Assembly: GCA_008000375.1 (NCBI GenBank)
Contig: SMOI01000101.1
Coordinates: forward strand, 42,955 to 106,954
DNA length: 64,000 nt
Direction: 5' to 3'
Origin: Poteriospumella lacustris
Lineage: Eukaryota; Sar; Chrysophyceae; Chromulinales; Dinobryaceae
Shown: positions 1 through 9,514 of the stretch, in pieces
Numbering within the stretch: position 1 is the stretch's first letter
Layout: every line of letters begins with the position of its first letter
The notes under the pieces: generated by a model
The model's database searches: none
The model's input: the letters and a program-made list of their open reading frames with translations, nothing else
Told to the model about the DNA's origin: nothing
Position numbers and translations under genes: made by a program

Positions 1-16
1 GAAGCGTGAGCGAATA

Positions 17-777
17 ATGGGAGTATCAGGAATCAGTACCTCCGAAAGTGCAGTTGGATCTGTCAGCTTCGAAGCGCAACCTCAACTTCCTGCCGAAGCA
101 ACTTTGATGGACAATCCTTATGATTTGCTGGGGCGATACGTAAGGAAGCAGTTCGACAAACGAAAGTACTTTGGGGTAATAACCTCTTTTGCAGCCCCAT
201 TTTTCATGGTCATTTACGAAGACGGAGACCGAGAAGAAATTGATAGCAAGGAGCTCAAAGATATTATGTGGGAGGGAACAGTTCCAACTGGCAATAAAGG
301 CCTCTTAGCGCGCCACGAGAAACTTTATATTGAGTCACAAGCCAAGGAAGAAACCACTTCCTCCGTTTCATCAACTTCAAACAAATCGAATCGCAAGTCA
401 AAATCGGCCGCGTCAAGCGGAAGTAGGACATCAGTCTATCCCTCAGCACATCAAGATGAAATCATGTCGCCGCCGATGGACCTTGGAACTTTCTCCACAA
501 GGGTTGGGGACGTACTTGAAGAGCACACTTCGTCCACGGCGGAAACCACCAAGTCTCCCATCTCTGGGTCATCGTCAGCTCAATCCGAGGAAATTTTCCA
601 GGTACTTCATAGTAATCATTGCACTTGTCTCATTAACCCGGACCCCTGACCCCCCCCCCCCCCCCGATGTAAATTTCGTAGGCCACACGTCTAAAGCGAA
701 TGCGGGACACCGACGACGAGGAGGACGATGGAGTTAAAAGGTCGAAAATCCTCATTGATCTCAGCAGTGATGACTGA
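17..777 (+). CDS. Tudor-like chromatin-reader-type protein, 2 exons
   Basis: Exons 17-601 and 682-777 join in phase 0 and give about 226 residues. Residues 33-75 (DLLGRYVRKQFDKRKYFGVI onward, with YEDGDREEID) match the Tudor/PTM-type pattern of a VRK-FG-G start followed by YEDGD-EE, a fold that usually reads modified histone tails or protein arginine/lysine methylation. The rest is Ser/Thr-rich, and the C-terminus carries an acidic stretch (DTDDEEDD) followed by basic residues. The reading frame stays open upstream of the ATG at 17 to the window edge, so this may be the 3' part of a longer gene. The intron (602-681) ends in an unusual 16-C run. The Tudor assignment is moderately sure; the cellular role is unknown. 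Confidence 0.6.
650..665. repeat. 16-nt poly-C tract inside an intron
   Basis: Sixteen uninterrupted C residues lie in the intron 602-681, fifteen bases before its TAG acceptor at 679-681. The position is that of a polypyrimidine tract, but pure C is unusual there. Confidence 0.9.
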
Positions 778-939
778 AAAGTAGCAGCTTTTTCTTTCAA
801 GTAGTGTATTTTGAAAATCATTCCCCAAGTTTTCATCATGGTATTCCTCTGTCCATTTACAAATTACAGCATTTTCGAACTTGCCTTTGACGCTATATAC
901 ACTTCTTGAATCCCAAATATACTCAAACGCAGTGACTCT

Positions 940-1267
940 TTAGTAAGTAACTGGGGGCATCTGAAGGAAAACAAGACAGCAAGGAATGAGATGCGTGTAA
1001 AAATGAAAAGCTGACAAAGAAAGACTCACCTGAGTAGGCAAAACACCAAAGCGCTTCTTGCATGTGATACGTTCCTTGCTGAATTTGTCATCAGGGCTGA
1101 AGCGCGCAGGATGGGCGCTAATGGTTGGCTTTCCGGAAGGATCCGTTTTCTATGACAAATCCCGATGAGATCTCGAACTCATTGTGTCAGCGAAAACATT
1201 AAGGGAAGCTCACCTTCAGAGTGTAAACTCTCTTGCCAGCAGGATCCAAGTAAAACATCAAATGCAT
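940..1267 (-). CDS. NOP10: H/ACA ribonucleoprotein subunit NOP10, 3 exons
   Basis: Exons 1214-1267, 1030-1149 and 940-960 encode 64 residues, the usual size for this family. NOP10 is a core protein of H/ACA snoRNPs that pseudouridylate rRNA and of telomerase RNP, acting in the nucleolus. The start [18 protein letters not shown] and the block [19 protein letters not shown] followed by [10 protein letters not shown] are the family signature. MHLM at 1267 is chosen over a second ATG at 1258 because other NOP10 proteins begin the same way. The last exon is only 21 nt (MPPVTY and stop), with a good ttttccttcag acceptor. It is divergently placed to the CCA-adding enzyme; the 368 bp between the two starts must hold both promoters. 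Confidence 0.93.
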
Positions 1268-1635
1268 TTTTGTTCGAATAGAAGGTTGTAAAAGGGGACA
1301 ATTCGTTTGTTGTAGGGCTTTGGACTCAAAGACTGGTTCGCTGCTCGCTGCTGCTGCTGGAGAGCAGCAGGTCTGCGATGGTGCTGCTGTTGCTGTGGTT
1401 GGCCAGAAAAGGTGTCCTTTGTCGTTTGTCCGACACGCGTTGTCGTTTGTCCATCCTCCTCTCACTCATCACTCATCATCATCGTATCGCCACAGCATAC
1501 AATACCAAAAATATCGATAATGGATAAGGTCTCTCAAGTCTATAAGTGTATGTTATCTGCTGCATGAGAAGGTTGAAAGGTGTCACGATTGTGGGGAAGC
1601 TTGGAATTGCATGCTCTTTATACCTGCTGGTGTGA

Positions 1636-3977
1636 ATGCGATTGAGTTTTCTACGAATCGTTCTGATCATGCTCGCTTTTGTACAAACCTCATCGCTTCG
1701 ACGTATATCACGAATCCCTCGGTGTTTTTCGAGTACAACGTCGTTGGGAAGTCATGGTACATCAACAATTGACATCAATACTAGCCGTAGTGGGCTGATT
1801 CCCTTGAATGCCGCCGAATATTCTCTATTCGACGAACTGTCAAAGTTTGTTGAAGAAACGAAGAGTGATATAACACTACGAGTAGCAGGAGGATGGGTCC
1901 GCGACAAAATCCTCGGTTTGCAAGGGAAAAATGATGTTGACATCGCTATCGATAAAATGACCGGTCATCAATTCATCACCGCATTGAATGAGTGGCGGAA
2001 AGTGCATGGTCTCAGTCGTAGGCCATTCAATGTGGTGAAGAAAAACACTGAAAAATCGAAACATCTAGAAACAGGTTAGCTCTGAACATATGCAGTCAAT
2101 TGTGCTTTATCTTCCTTGTGACTAAACCCGATGTTCCTGCAGTGACGGTCCATTATTTGAATCTCGAAGTTGACATCGTCAACCTGCGAACCGAAGAATA
2201 TGCGCAAAATTCAAGAATTCCCACCGTCGCCATTGGAACACCGCACGAAGATGCTTTGAGACGCGATTTGACTATCAACAGTATGTATTATAACATTCAA
2301 AAACGTAAAGTCGAAGATTTCACGGGTCGCGGAATCGACGATTTGCGGAAGCAATTGATTTGCACTCCCTTACCTCCTATGGCCACGCTGGAAGATGACC
2401 CCTTGCGGGCATTGCGTGCGATTCGATTTGCATGCCGCTTCAACTTCACTATTGACGATGAGCTGCTGGCGGCTTGCAGCAGCCCCGTCGTTCATAAACA
2501 ACTCAAGACGAAAGTCAGTTCCATGCGCGTTATCGACGAATTGGATCGAATGATGGAAACCCCCGCCGCATTTCGAGCTATGTATCTATTGTATAAAACC
2601 CGTCTGTTGCATGTGATCTTTCAGCTTGATCCATCGCTGCTGCAGAAGACTGGTGCTTCGGAAGAGATGAATGAGCCCGACGTGGCCATTGACCATGGCC
2701 TGGTGGCCTTGATGCTGTGCCGCTATCTGGTGAATGGCCAACAGCTCTATCGAAACAAAGACAGCAACGATTTCGAACATGTCTCTACCTTTGCGCAGAC
2801 AATGATAGCAGAAAAACAGAAGATTTGGCCGACGATGTAAGTGAAACGTTGACAATCGCATTGGGATGACGCGCTGCATACTCATTTGTTTTGGTCCTCT
2901 CTTCTGCCACATGTTGTGATGATTTCTTGCTTTTGTTCTCTCAGATTATCGAATCTTCTCGTGTCTATAACCGACGACATTGGTGACAGGAGGTCACACG
3001 TCAGTGAAACCATTCGATCGCATCTGGAACTGTCCAAGAAGATCGTGAAGGCGACGGCTGAAATCCAACGATCGGTACCAGTCTGGAAGGCCATTCTCTT
3101 TCCCCAATTGTACACAACTGGAACTTCCACTCTGTTACCGTTCGAAGAGCTTCAAGATACAAGTTCGTTGGCCACCAGTTATCGCTGCCAAGTCAACGAC
3201 AAGGACGTTGCGGATTCCCTTGGTGTGGACCCAGTTGATCGCCTAGAATTAGGTCTAGCCCTGCATTGTACAGGCCCTCAGTATGCAGAGGTATTGGTTT
3301 CGACGTGTATAGCAGTCACGATGGAGTTATTGCCGCAGGTACTGGCCGCCGCCGCGAAATCTGCTGAAGGGCGTGGTATGGCACCTCTGTCGGTGCCCGA
3401 GGTGATGAACGGTCTCGTCGAGGGCTTGGTCAAGCACCTGAACATTCTTCGCCCAAATGAATACACAACGAAGGTATCCATAACGCCGCAGGATGAGCAA
3501 CGACAAGTGTTGTTGGAGGAAGCGCTCAGTGTCTTCCACGACGTCATCTCCCGTGCCAGGTATGTCCACGATCTCATCCAGCGCTGGGAATTGGAAGATG
3601 CGGTGTTTCGGTCACCATACTTCAACGGAGATCAATTAATGAAGGTAAGGCTACCCCCCGATTGATCAGGAGATGGGTCGAAGGAATCCGCTTCATCGGA
3701 CCCTTGTTTCTTGGTCACCTGTGTGTGTGTTACAGATCAATCCGAACGCGTTCGGCAAAGTGGTCTTTCAGGTATCTATCGTCTGTTCGATCCTGTATAT
3801 CTGTTGTCTCCACATGTTCTCACTCACTCTTTTTTGTCGTCTTCGGTGCTGGTGTAGATGCTTCAAATTCAAACCCGATGGCAGATTTGCAATCCCCGTG
3901 GCACACGCGACGACTTAGCGGCGTTTCTACGGACGGTGTACAACGTGTCGGAAACGCTGCCAAAAGCAGCAACCTAA
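1636..3977 (+). CDS. CCA-adding enzyme (tRNA nucleotidyltransferase), 5 exons
   Basis: Exons 1636-2074, 2143-2836, 2945-3644, 3736-3771 and 3858-3977 join in frame to 662 residues. The enzyme adds or repairs the 3' CCA end of tRNAs. GGWVRD at residues 85-90 and the metal-binding DVD at 100-102 form the class II nucleotidyltransferase active site. LRRDLTINSMYYN and DDPLRALRAIRFACRFNF are the following family motifs. The first 50 residues are basic, Ser-rich and begin with a hydrophobic stretch, which suggests mitochondrial import from this start; dual targeting is common for eukaryotic CCA enzymes. Exon 4 is only 36 nt. AATAAA at 4017-4022, just after the stop, is a likely poly(A) signal. Confidence 0.92.
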
Positions 3978-4492
3978 TCTGCTGCTGAGCTCCTGCTCAC
4001 ACAATGTCTATCTGTAAATAAAACATATTGGAAACGGAAAATCCGGGAAAACGGAAACGAATCTCATGGGCTTTGCTATTGTTGTAGTTGTTCAGATTGA
4101 TACACACCAGGGTCGGGCCACCTGTTGCTACTTCCGTCACTTTACCCCCGAGGGAGCTTTCCAAGCAAACGCTGTTCTTCGTTGTTGGTGTTGATTGTCT
4201 CGGAAAAGGAGTGCAGCCTGTTTTGGAAGACGGAAGACGCGCCAAGTGTTCCACCGTTGCTACAGAAAGGTCCAATACCAGTTCTGTCAATTCGCCTGAG
4301 TCAGGGAAGGTGAAAGTGCGTCGGTAGGTGATATATATACGGGGGAAAGGCCGCTCGGTGAATTGAGGGGAGCAACGACTTTTCAGTCTCCGAAAGGATG
4401 ACGCTTCGGTCAACTCCCCTCGAACTCATTCACATGCCACGCGGTCATTTCAAGAGATAACTTCTCAATCAGTGGGAGGACGCAGTACGTCT
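3978..4492. other. Intergenic between converging genes
   Basis: This holds the poly(A)-signal-like AATAAA after the CCA enzyme and a gtgatatatatac run near 4328. A 138-codon open frame on the minus strand (3997-4413) has no ATG near its start and resembles no family, so no gene is called. Confidence 0.5.
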
Positions 4493-5551
4493 TCATCGTG
4501 CCACAGACTGAAACTGCCGCGAAACACCCCACAAGAGAAGCAATGACGAAATCACGATCATTTTCATGGTGGTATGTTGCTTCTGCAGTTCTTCCAACGT
4601 CTTCTCATACCGTTGATTGCAAGCAGCGACTTCTCGTTCCAGACGTTGTTGATTGTCCAATAATCGCGCCATTTCGTCTGCTGCCTGTGCGCTATACTTC
4701 TCTTGCCAAATTTGATGGGGAATATTCGTCACACTGCCACCCTCTGTGTACTTTTTGGAAGACTGTCCATCGTCCTCCGCGACATATGGTGATGCATCGA
4801 TTGTGGGTTCAAGCGCTCGACGTGTCGCCTCGACGATATCTTCCACATAGGCCATCGCCCCACTGCCCACCTCCTTACAGGCCAGCATCTTCTCGACTGG
4901 GCCTACGACTCGCCATCCCCATGATTTTAACGTTGCCAATGAGGACTGGGTCGCTGGATGCTCCCACATCACCGTGTTCATCGCAGGGCACAGCAGACAA
5001 GGCCGTTTCTTCAGCTCCCAAGCTCGCAATAATGACAGCAGCAAGTTGTCGCATATGCCAACCGAGGCCTTGGATATTACATTGGCAGAAGCGGGAGCAA
5101 CGACCAGAACATCGGCCCACCGTCGTAGGTCGATGTGTAGAATGTCGTTGCCAATCTTGTTCCACATGTTCCACTCATCACTGTCCTCCAACACCAAGTC
5201 GAATCCTCCAATCGCTTGAAACTGTTGCCATACGATCGGATTGTACGTTTCTGCCCTCTTTAAGAAGAACATCGCATTTTGGGTCGCAATAATCAGCACA
5301 TCGAAGGACGATGACAATCGAACTGCCAACTCAGGGACTTTCACCGTCGCGACGGATCCTGAACACGCCAGCAAACAACGCGGTCGCTTGACCGGTGACG
5401 CTGAAGAAGCATCCCTCGCACGGTCTATAATAGAAGTGTTGCGACTGTCCATGCTCCTCAGTGTATCTAATGGAGAGTAGAGCTGCGTCGTACTGTCATT
5501 TACACTGTTGTTTGGCAATGGAGTCGCGGGGACGTGTCCATTGCTTTGCAT
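4493..5551 (-). CDS. PPCDC: Phosphopantothenoylcysteine decarboxylase with C-terminal coiled coil and hydrophobic tail
   Basis: An intronless frame of 352 residues. The flavoprotein makes 4'-phosphopantetheine in coenzyme A synthesis. The HFCD fold runs from about residue 57 to 245. The catalytic His is H139 in LHIDLRRWAD, the substrate-clamp PAMN is at 189-192, and the reactive Cys is C225 in MLACKEVGSGAM. An N-terminal Ser/Thr-rich extension of about 55 residues precedes the domain. After it come about 40 residues of heptad-like sequence and the segment MIVISSLLLLWGV close to the C-terminus. This looks like a short tail anchor and is not usual for PPCDC, normally a soluble enzyme. The enzyme assignment is secure; the membrane anchor is inferred. 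Confidence 0.93.
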   Translation of the reverse strand: MQSNGHVPATPLPNNSVNDSTTQLYSPLDTLRSMDSRNTSIIDRARDASSASPVKRPRCLLACSGSVATVKVPELAVRLSSSFDVLIIATQNAMFFLKRAETYNPIVWQQFQAIGGFDLVLEDSDEWNMWNKIGNDILHIDLRRWADVLVVAPASANVISKASVGICDNLLLSLLRAWELKKRPCLLCPAMNTVMWEHPATQSSLATLKSWGWRVVGPVEKMLACKEVGSGAMAYVEDIVEATRRALEPTIDASPYVAEDDGQSSKKYTEGGSVTNIPHQIWQEKYSAQAADEMARLLDNQQRLEREVAACNQRYEKTLEELQKQHTTMKMIVISSLLLLWGVSRQFQSVAR

Positions 5552-6264
5552 TTTCTGTATTCAACTTGCACCGAAAATATATATATTTCGAGGGAAACCC
5601 AAGAGGAGAGGGGATTGATTAGATTGTGTCGAGAATGTTGCAACAACCTTGTTCTCGCCATCGTTGGGAAGAAGCACGAGCGGCAGCGGAAAAGCGGCGG
5701 CGCGCTTTTTCGCAACGGCCGCACGGCCGCACCATGTCGTCGTCGTCGTCGTCGTGACGTCATCATCCTCGTGTTGTCGTCGTCATCGTGTCGTCGGTGT
5801 TATGTGCCGTAGAAGCAGAAGTGGCTCAGTACGTATGTACCAAACTTTGGTATATAGTATACTGCATGGAACATCTGGACGCTTTCCCAACGTGCTTACC
5901 CCAAGAAAAAAGTCTGAATCTTAATTACGCTTTTTTAAAAACAGTGCGCAAGCTTTGTTCATTTCAAGTCAAGAGCAGTGCCAAACGAACAGGGGCACAG
6001 AAGCAAACGGTAACAAGAGAGAACGAAAACAGGAATGAATGTACAATGCCACGGGGCGGCGAATATAGGCAAAGCACATATACAGGTGGTCAGCCACTAC
6101 GTCCGATGTGGCATATCTACTACATATGTACATGGATCAAACATCTTTACGCTCTGTCGTATCGAGTTGAGTACAAACAGTAGCATCTGAGTAATAAGTT
6201 TGTCAACTGTAGTGTCGTCTAGAAGCCAGTACAGCTGTTGGGTTGCTCTCCACCCACTTGTGCA
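5552..6264. other. Intergenic, AT run, CGT-rich stretch and repeat copy A
   Basis: An aaaatatatatattt run at 5574-5588 lies just upstream of the PPCDC start. A CGT-rich low-complexity stretch covers about 5728-5800, and the short palindrome ACCAAAcTTTGGT is near 5840. One copy of a dispersed 80-bp sequence is at about 5988-6066. No supported gene. Confidence 0.6.
5988..6066 (-). repeat. Dispersed repeat, copy A
   Basis: This matches 9382-9470 in the same orientation with only small gaps and substitutions. Shared blocks include gaacaggggcaca, aagcaaacgg, gaacgaaaacaggaatgaat and gtacaat. The two copies lie on either side of the Crinkler/RHS-like gene. Read on the minus strand, the unit has an AT-rich core followed by a pyrimidine-rich ttcattcctgttttcgtt, which resembles a core promoter. 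Confidence 0.75.
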
Positions 6265-8253
6265 CTACGGATTCTTTACAAATGGAGACACATCCCTGGG
6301 AAGAAGTTCTTTTTCGATCCAATCAGGCCCATCACGCAGGATACACTCGAAGGATGTTGGAAGGTCATGCGTGGCTCGCAGCGTCTCATCAATTTGAAAC
6401 TCGAAGTCATCCTGCTTTGCAAAGAACAACTTGAAGCCACCGGTAGCATGTTTGTTGGTACAAATGTGCAGTGCATTGATATCGACAGTCAACGATGGAA
6501 TGGACTGCTGGGCAAATGCCTTCAAAGCAGGAATCAGTGCAGCAAAACCTCGTTCGGCTTTGGACAAAATGCCCGCCACGCAAGCATCATCACAGTCGCT
6601 CGCACGCTTCTTCTTTCGTTGTGTAGAGAGAACACCACTGGTGATTACCGATCGATCACATCCTGTCTTCACTCGAATACCGGTCAATGTCAACACTTTT
6701 TTATCTCCATCCCATTCAAACCAAATTCGATCAATACCCGTTTCAGTGCCATTGACGGACCATTTGACAAGTGTTCTGTGATGCGCTGCAAAGAACTCTT
6801 CTGCGTTATCGATGTCCGTGAAGTCTCCAGCAGTATCACTGAAATGTCTAATGGACAAGGACGCTGTAGAAGACAACCGCATATGAATAGACCTTTCGTG
6901 GGATGCGAGATCAAACAACGTCGGCATGTAACGGCACAGAAAGTCCTCATTCGAGTGCCCAGACGATCCTCCTTCAAAGCCTCTCCGTTGCATTTGAAAT
7001 ATATGGGCTTGATAAAACGACTTGTTGGCCTCCAGGCTGACAAAGCTGCGAAACTCTTCGAGCAAGAAAGGAAACAAAAACGACAGGTGAGATCCGTCGT
7101 TGAAGAGAATGAGGTTGTCGATCCAATGGTCGACGTCGTGGATAGACGCATACTCCGCGATGGAGGAGCTGTGCATGGTGGTAGTCAACAGGCGACAAGC
7201 GATATTCCACAGCTGTGGATACCTGTGCATATCCGACATTGCAAAAGGACGAGGGATGTCACCCTTGACGATGTAATTGACGATGTGACGCCCAACTCCG
7301 CCGGTAAAGCTGAATATCCGTTTTGCTTCTTCCTCAGCAAATGTTTTCTCAGGAAAAGATGTACGACAAAACTCTTGCAAATCTGCTGTCGTTCGGATCG
7401 GACGAACCTCTCTCACTTCAAACAGCCCACAGTTCAGGTCTGGGTAAATAATCGACGGTGTTTGGTCAAGCGGGCTCTCTTGGGGGGACGGGAAGATATA
7501 CTTGCGAACGTTGAACTTGGATGCCGCTAAAACGAAGAGAGAGTCCCCCTCTCGTGCAATCTCTCGAAATTGGTTCACCGTGGAAACGTTTGCCGGGTAA
7601 AGATTCGTAAATTCATCGAAGAGGAACAGGACTTTGCGGCAGTTGTTGGCCATCGGCTCCAATTGCGACACGGCAGCTGACATGGCATCCGTCACAAAGC
7701 TATCAAACGAGGTGATACTATCCAAGTCGGGGACGTTGAAGAGCAATCGGGTGGCGTACGTCAACTGTTTGGGAGATATCTCTGACAAATTACCGGTTTT
7801 TTCGAAAATCCAGTAGACCGGGAGAACTTTGTTGAGTAGACACGCGGCTATGACGCCTGCGACGCGAAGTACAGTTGTTTTCCCAGCTCCCTTTACACCG
7901 TTAAGCACTAAGTTTCCACCTTCTGGATATATTCCACAGGCTTCCAATGCAAACAGTTTCCCGAGCAAAATCTGGAAGAGGATCTGAAGCTCTTCGCTGA
8001 CATATGGATGAGGTAGTCTGTATGGAGGCGGAGCATCAACAAACTCACTCCAAAGATCAAAGCCATGACGAACAAAAGCTTTTCGGCTCTCTTCACTGTT
8101 CTCATTCGAAATCCTCGCAACATTTGCTCTGAGCTCTGCAATGCGAGCTCTCTTTGTTTCCAAGTCGTCAATTTGGAAGGCGCTTTTGGAAAAGTTTCGC
8201 AACTTCGCGTATTCCAATGTGGAATACGCACACTTCGTCCATACGTCTACCAT
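6265..8253 (-). CDS. Crinkler/RHS-like P-loop NTPase, possible C-terminal nuclease-like domain
   Basis: An intronless 662-residue protein starting with MVDVW at a clear ATG. Residues 119-127 (GVKGAGKTT) are a Walker A motif; LFLFDEF at 209-215 is a Walker B motif; FTGGVGRH near 317-323 fits the sensor/arginine position of STAND/AAA ATPases. This order, followed by about 330 residues ending in a compact module with WFEWDG (511-516) and IRVK near 526-529, resembles the NTPase plus PD-(D/E)XK-like layout of Crinkler/RHS proteins. Those are intracellular effectors or nuclear proteins in oomycetes and trypanosomes. No N-terminal LFLAK-type Crinkler header or signal peptide is seen. The NTPase is secure; the family and nuclease parts are inferred. 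Confidence 0.6.
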   Translation of the reverse strand: MVDVWTKCAYSTLEYAKLRNFSKSAFQIDDLETKRARIAELRANVARISNENSEESRKAFVRHGFDLWSEFVDAPPPYRLPHPYVSEELQILFQILLGKLFALEACGIYPEGGNLVLNGVKGAGKTTVLRVAGVIAACLLNKVLPVYWIFEKTGNLSEISPKQLTYATRLLFNVPDLDSITSFDSFVTDAMSAAVSQLEPMANNCRKVLFLFDEFTNLYPANVSTVNQFREIAREGDSLFVLAASKFNVRKYIFPSPQESPLDQTPSIIYPDLNCGLFEVREVRPIRTTADLQEFCRTSFPEKTFAEEEAKRIFSFTGGVGRHIVNYIVKGDIPRPFAMSDMHRYPQLWNIACRLLTTTMHSSSIAEYASIHDVDHWIDNLILFNDGSHLSFLFPFLLEEFRSFVSLEANKSFYQAHIFQMQRRGFEGGSSGHSNEDFLCRYMPTLFDLASHERSIHMRLSSTASLSIRHFSDTAGDFTDIDNAEEFFAAHHRTLVKWSVNGTETGIDRIWFEWDGDKKVLTLTGIRVKTGCDRSVITSGVLSTQRKKKRASDCDDACVAGILSKAERGFAALIPALKAFAQQSIPSLTVDINALHICTNKHATGGFKLFFAKQDDFEFQIDETLRATHDLPTSFECILRDGPDWIEKELLPRDVSPFVKNP

Positions 8254-9033
8254 TATTCAATGACTGAATTAAACAGCGACAAATGATTGTGAAGAAGCCA
8301 ACCCAGTTGCATCATTTGAACCTGTGCCCTTTTTTTGACTGAACGGCTAGATGGGAAGAAGTGTAGAAGGCTTGTTTAGCCGTCCTTTGAGGTATATGAG
8401 GCCTAATTTGCAGGTGATTCTTTACCACAGCGCTCGATACTCCGTCCAAACGTGACATCCGTGATCAGTATGTTTTACTTAATGGCGACTTGATGGCGTA
8501 CCGCTGCTACCACTGCTACCGCTGCTACAGCGCAACCTCGATCGTGCAGAAGAACGTCGCGGAGCTATGTTTGGTCATCGGTTGGGACCCGATGTATGGC
8601 AACGATCACTGCCGATGTGATCTTGGGGTACACACGCAAGAATATCAGCCACAGGCAGTGGTAGTGTTCACCGTAATGCTACACTATCACCGCCACAAGA
8701 CCAACGTCGACGACGCCGCGTTGGAAACGCAGCAACTCGGCTAGGAACGACCACCGTCCCCTTAGACCGCCCCTCGGCAGTGGTTGTGTTGCCTGTTGCT
8801 GCGCCCACAGCCGTCGGCGCACAGCTGATGAAGCACCGGGGTACAATAGGACAGCAGCGCTAAACAGTCGCTAAATTGTAAATGTTACTGTTTACAATGT
8901 TGACAGCCAAGCATATTAGCACTGTAAGGCCTAACATTAAGTCAAAAGCCGTGTTTGTGTGCCGATAAAGCGTGTGCGTGCAAGCGTTTGCAGTTAGAAA
9001 GGAAATGCTGCAACGGAGGCTGAGCCCTACTTT
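8254..9033. other. Gene-poor interval
   Basis: This holds the upstream region of the NTPase gene and a GC-rich stretch (8500-8840) with simple gct/acc repetition. No frame shows family motifs; it could be decayed mobile DNA, but nothing proves that. Confidence 0.45.
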
Positions 9034-9382
9034 TCAGCAGGGCTGCGCTGCATTGCTAGCTTCCAATTTGACACGCTTGGCTTGGGCCTTGGAGATCTCT
9101 TCTGACATTTGAAAGGCCTGCAGTTTTCTTAACTTGACAGCCAGCATCTCGCCGGTGGTGGGGGGTCGGCCTTCGGGGCAAACGATGGATAAACTTGGAA
9201 CAGCGATGACGCGATGACGCGGGTAACACGCCTCACCCAGAATAAATAGGTGCCGGCGCCACCGCGTGCCAGCTGTCTCCCACCAGGTCACTGCGGCCGC
9301 GAAATTCCAGGTGTGGCGTAGACAACTGCGCCAAAACGGGTCGAAATGCGGCGATGTGCCTCAGGAGCCATGAGCGCAAAAA
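9034..9382 (-). CDS. Possible small gene of unknown function (boundaries uncertain)
   Basis: On the minus strand a candidate promoter (repeat copy B, with a TATATA core near 9470) is followed by ATGGCTCCTGAG at about 9372 and then by an open frame ending at 9034. The distal part reads EMLAVKLRKLQAFQMSEEIS followed by KAQAKRVKLEASN, a helical, basic, NLS-like tail. The upstream and downstream halves are in different frames, so an unseen intron would be needed. I do not recognise it; it may be a gene relic. Confidence 0.25.
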
Positions 9383-9470
9383 GAACAGGGGCACAAAAGC
9401 AAACGGAAACAGCAATTGATGAAGAAGAACGAAAACAGGAATGAATGTACAATACAGGGGCGGTGAATAT
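9382..9470 (-). repeat. Dispersed repeat, copy B
   Basis: The partner of copy A at 5988-6066, in the same orientation about 3.4 kb away. It includes gaacaggggcaca, aagcaaacgg, gaacgaaaacaggaatgaat and a ggggcggtgaatatata block. Copy A has ggggcggcgaatata at the same place. Confidence 0.75.
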
Positions 9471-9514
9471 ATACCAGTGGGGAGAAGTCACACAGACTCT
9501 GCGTGATGAAAACA

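Noticed and set aside
3997-4413. 138-codon minus-strand open frame
   Set aside because: No ATG near its beginning, no domain, and it sits between two gene ends.
5649-5812. Arg/Ser/Val-rich small ORFs
   Set aside because: Produced by CGT-type simple repeats in an intergenic region.
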